The notes beneath the pieces were generated by a model. That model was given only the letters and a program-made list of their open reading frames with translations. It had not been told where the DNA came from and searched no databases. Of a DNA stretch of 7,098 nt, positions 5,106 through 7,098 are shown in pieces (the stretch's first letter is position 1; every line of letters starts with the position of its first letter). The stretch comes from UBA4661 sp002405405 (GTDB taxonomy: Bacteria; Bacteroidota; Ignavibacteria; Kapaibacteriales; UBA4661): assembly GCA_036847245.1 (NCBI GenBank), contig DAIUAL010000176.1:1-7098 (forward strand), in the 5' to 3' direction. Made by a program: the position numbers and the translations under genes.

Positions 5106-6113
5106 ATGAGCGAGTTAAATAATAAAATAAGAGCGGGAAGGAACCGTACCTTAACAATTTCTGATTCAGAACGTGAAAGATATATTACACAGATACATAG
5201 AGTTGATAATGACAAACCAATTCAACTGAATGAAATAACAAATAAGACAATTCACGCTAATCTATTTGATATAATTCATAAGATCCCAAAAAAAGTTGCC
5301 GATTTAATTATTATAGACCCACCATATAATATAGATAAAGATTTTCATGGTTTTAAGTTTAAGTCAGCTGATATTAAAAGCTATTCAGAATATGTTAGAT
5401 CGTGGTTCCCCCAAGTTGTTTCATTACTCAAAGATAATGGTTCACTTTATCTGTGTGGTGATTGGAAGTGCACGTCAGCATTGCAGGAGGTAATGGAAGA
5501 AAACTTAACCGTACTTAATAGGATAACTTGGCAGAGAGAGAAAGGAAGAGGTGCTTTATCCAATTGGAAAAACGGTATGGAAGATATTTGGTTTGGAGTT
5601 AAAAACAAAAGTGATTACTACTTTGATGTAGAATCTGTAAAAATGAAGAGAAGAGTTATTGCTCCCTATAAAATTGATGGTAAGCCAAAAGATTGGGAAG
5701 AATCTTCCGATGGTAATTTTCGACTAACTTATCCATCAAATTTTTGGGACGATATTAGTATCCCGTATTGGTCTATGCCTGAAAATACAGACCATCCAAC
5801 TCAAAAGCCCGAAAAGCTAATTGCCAAACTGATTTTGGCATCTTGCCCTATGAATGGCATTGTGTTTGATCCATTTCTAGGATCAGGGACTACATCTGTA
5901 GTTGCTAAAAAATTGGGAAGAAGATATATAGGTGTTGAGATGAATCAAGAGTATTGTATATGGGCAGAGAAACGACTAGAAAGAGCGGTAATCGAGAACT
6001 CTATTCAGGGATATAGTAATAACGTGTTTTGGGAGCGAAATTCTCTTAATCTTCAGCATAAAAGAGGAAAAATGTCTTCCCAAATAGATTCCGTGTCAAA
6101 TTTATTCAGTTAA
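5106..6113 (+). CDS. Type II DNA adenine-N6 methyltransferase, beta class
   Basis: The 335-residue product transfers a methyl group from S-adenosylmethionine to a base in a specific DNA site. The catalytic motif DPPYNI (71-76) comes first and the cofactor motif DPFLGSGTT (255-263) comes late, preceded by HPTQKP (230-235) and followed by IGVEMN (275-280). This order defines the beta class (N6_N4_Mtase family), and DPPY favours adenine-N6 over cytosine-N4. Residues about 140-225 (starting TWQREKGRGA) probably hold the target-recognition region; the recognised sequence cannot be read from this. Length is normal and all motifs are intact. No Shine-Dalgarno site precedes ATG 5106. The gene is much more AT-rich than the upstream genes, suggesting transfer. 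It protects host DNA from the endonuclease encoded 6 bp downstream. Confidence 0.93.
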   Translation: MSELNNKIRAGRNRTLTISDSERERYITQIHRVDNDKPIQLNEITNKTIHANLFDIIHKIPKKVADLIIIDPPYNIDKDFHGFKFKSADIKSYSEYVRSWFPQVVSLLKDNGSLYLCGDWKCTSALQEVMEENLTVLNRITWQREKGRGALSNWKNGMEDIWFGVKNKSDYYFDVESVKMKRRVIAPYKIDGKPKDWEESSDGNFRLTYPSNFWDDISIPYWSMPENTDHPTQKPEKLIAKLILASCPMNGIVFDPFLGSGTTSVVAKKLGRRYIGVEMNQEYCIWAEKRLERAVIENSIQGYSNNVFWERNSLNLQHKRGKMSSQIDSVSNLFS

Positions 6114-6116
6114 GGA
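6112..6116 (+). promoter_or_regulatory. Shine-Dalgarno site overlapping the methyltransferase stop
   Basis: AAGGA overlaps the TAA stop (6111-6113) of the methyltransferase and ends 3 bases before the ATG at 6120. This arrangement suggests translational coupling, which would tie endonuclease synthesis to prior methyltransferase synthesis. Confidence 0.6.
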
Positions 6117-6119
6117 ATT

Positions 6120-7055
6120 ATGAATACTCTTAATACGTTTATTGAAGAGATCAAAATATGTATTATAAAAACAAAGACTGACTTAAAAAATCATGTCGAA
6201 AAATTTAACCTTGTCATAGACGGAGCTGTTTACTATTGTGATTCTTTTGCAGTGCGATTTAGTTATTCTGGAAGTGGAGGTTTTTCTAATACTATACTAT
6301 CTCTTTCTAAACTTCAAAAACATGATAGAAAACCGTTTTTAGTTTGTTTGGTTAAACTAAATGAATGTCAATTTTTCCTTGCAAACAGTACATTTCTTTC
6401 CAAAATCAGTCATAGTTCCCAAGCTCTTCGTATTGACAATATCAAAGGAAGTTTTAATGGTTCAGATATTATGAAAAAGATTGGCGATAAAGATATTGAG
6501 AACAATGAAAAAAACTTTGCAGACCTTTTTGCTATTCATGCTGAAATAGATTTTCATGAAAATCTTGCGCGATTAGTTGAGGCTACAAATAGTATAAGCC
6601 CAACCGGAAAAAAAATTGAAATTTCTGACTCTGATAAAGAAAAAATTTACGGTTCAATTGTAAGAGCGCGGGATTTTTGTAAAAGTAATGAGTTTACAGA
6701 GCTAAAAAGGGATCTTGATGATAAGGTTGAAAAAAATAAAGAAGTAATTCTTGCTGCCAGCCATATTGAAAATGTAAATATTAGAGGTAGAGTAATTGAG
6801 TATATTGTTGCTGGTGATGATAATAATTTAAAGGATAGATTAGCTAAAAGTTTACTCGAAGGATATAGTGAATTACCTTCTTTTAAGACTGAAAATAGGT
6901 TAGGCGATTTTCAAAAAGAATTTGATAATTACTGTACCGAAACAGATATCAAGACCAAAATTTTATTTCTCAATTCTAACCCCAAAGCATATAACATTGA
7001 CAAATTTTTAGAATTTCACTGTAAATGTAACACTGTTTTTCTAGAAATGGTTTAA
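6120..7055 (+). CDS. Probable type II restriction endonuclease, possibly C-terminally truncated
   Basis: The product has 311 residues, is mostly soluble and Lys/Asp/Asn-rich, and follows the methyltransferase by 6 bp. Its assignment rests on this position plus a candidate PD-(D/E)XK nuclease site near the C-terminus: LGD (D263), then 12 residues, then TDIKTK (D276 and K278), with E226 as a possible helper residue. A conserved-looking segment lies at 96-117 (KISHSS through SFNGSDI). I believe similar proteins beside such methyltransferases run on past this C-terminus, which here ends NTVFLEMV; that is recollection only. If right, the enzyme is truncated and may be inactive. Base composition matches the methyltransferase and not the upstream operon. 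An orphan DNA-binding or regulatory role remains possible. Confidence 0.65.
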   Translation: MNTLNTFIEEIKICIIKTKTDLKNHVEKFNLVIDGAVYYCDSFAVRFSYSGSGGFSNTILSLSKLQKHDRKPFLVCLVKLNECQFFLANSTFLSKISHSSQALRIDNIKGSFNGSDIMKKIGDKDIENNEKNFADLFAIHAEIDFHENLARLVEATNSISPTGKKIEISDSDKEKIYGSIVRARDFCKSNEFTELKRDLDDKVEKNKEVILAASHIENVNIRGRVIEYIVAGDDNNLKDRLAKSLLEGYSELPSFKTENRLGDFQKEFDNYCTETDIKTKILFLNSNPKAYNIDKFLEFHCKCNTVFLEMV

Positions 7056-7098
7056 GGTTTCTTGGGAGCAAGGATGCGCTTGATAAACAAGACAATAC
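7052..7098 (-). CDS. Possible C-terminal end of a convergent minus-strand gene
   Basis: Read on the minus strand, the last bases of the window encode IVLFIKRILAPKKP followed by TAA at 7054-7052. A hydrophobic then basic tail is a plausible protein C-terminus. Its base composition is closer to the genes left of 5000 than to the restriction-modification pair. It would overlap the 3' end of the endonuclease gene by 4 bp. Only 15 codons are visible, so this is weak. Confidence 0.22.
   Translation of the reverse strand, partial: IVLFIKRILAPKKP

Noticed and set aside
5106..6113. Assignment of a specific recognition sequence to the methyltransferase
   Set aside because: The target-recognition region cannot be decoded by eye and no comparison could be run.

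Overview
The window looks like chromosomal DNA from a free-living Gram-negative bacterium, probably of the Bacteroidota/Chlorobi-Ignavibacteria side of the tree. That placement is an inference from three things: small lipoproteins paired with outer-membrane beta-barrels, a secreted transglutaminase-like protein with WG-like repeats, and the general codon style. No marker gene is present, so the assignment is tentative. All confident genes lie on the + strand.

Positions 1-74 are almost pure T (67 of 74 bases) and probably mark a damaged contig end or a sequencing artefact. The C-terminal part of an outer-membrane barrel (75-404) follows directly. Positions 405-892 hold no gene I can support. 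They contain a 14-bp palindrome, a 15-bp sequence in two tandem copies, and a 35-bp sequence in three tandem copies, the first of which folds into a terminator-like hairpin.

Positions 893-4925 form a tight co-directional run of five exported proteins with gaps of 48-68 bp. They are two related small lipoproteins (893-1345, 1401-1892), a full-length barrel protein (1960-2847) paralogous to the fragment at the left edge, a secreted WG-repeat/transglutaminase-like protein with an intact Cys-His-Asp triad (2896-4272), and an unrecognised secreted protein (4341-4925). The repeated lipoprotein/barrel content suggests a duplicated envelope cassette. Its function is unknown.

Positions 5106-7055 are clearly more AT-rich (about one third GC in sampled lines, against about one half in the sampled upstream line). 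They encode a beta-class adenine DNA methyltransferase and, 6 bp later, a protein that is probably its restriction endonuclease. This protein carries a candidate PD-(D/E)XK site (D263, D276, K278). The pair reads as a horizontally acquired type II restriction-modification system. The endonuclease reading frame may be cut short, and the last 47 bases could be the end of a convergent minus-strand gene.
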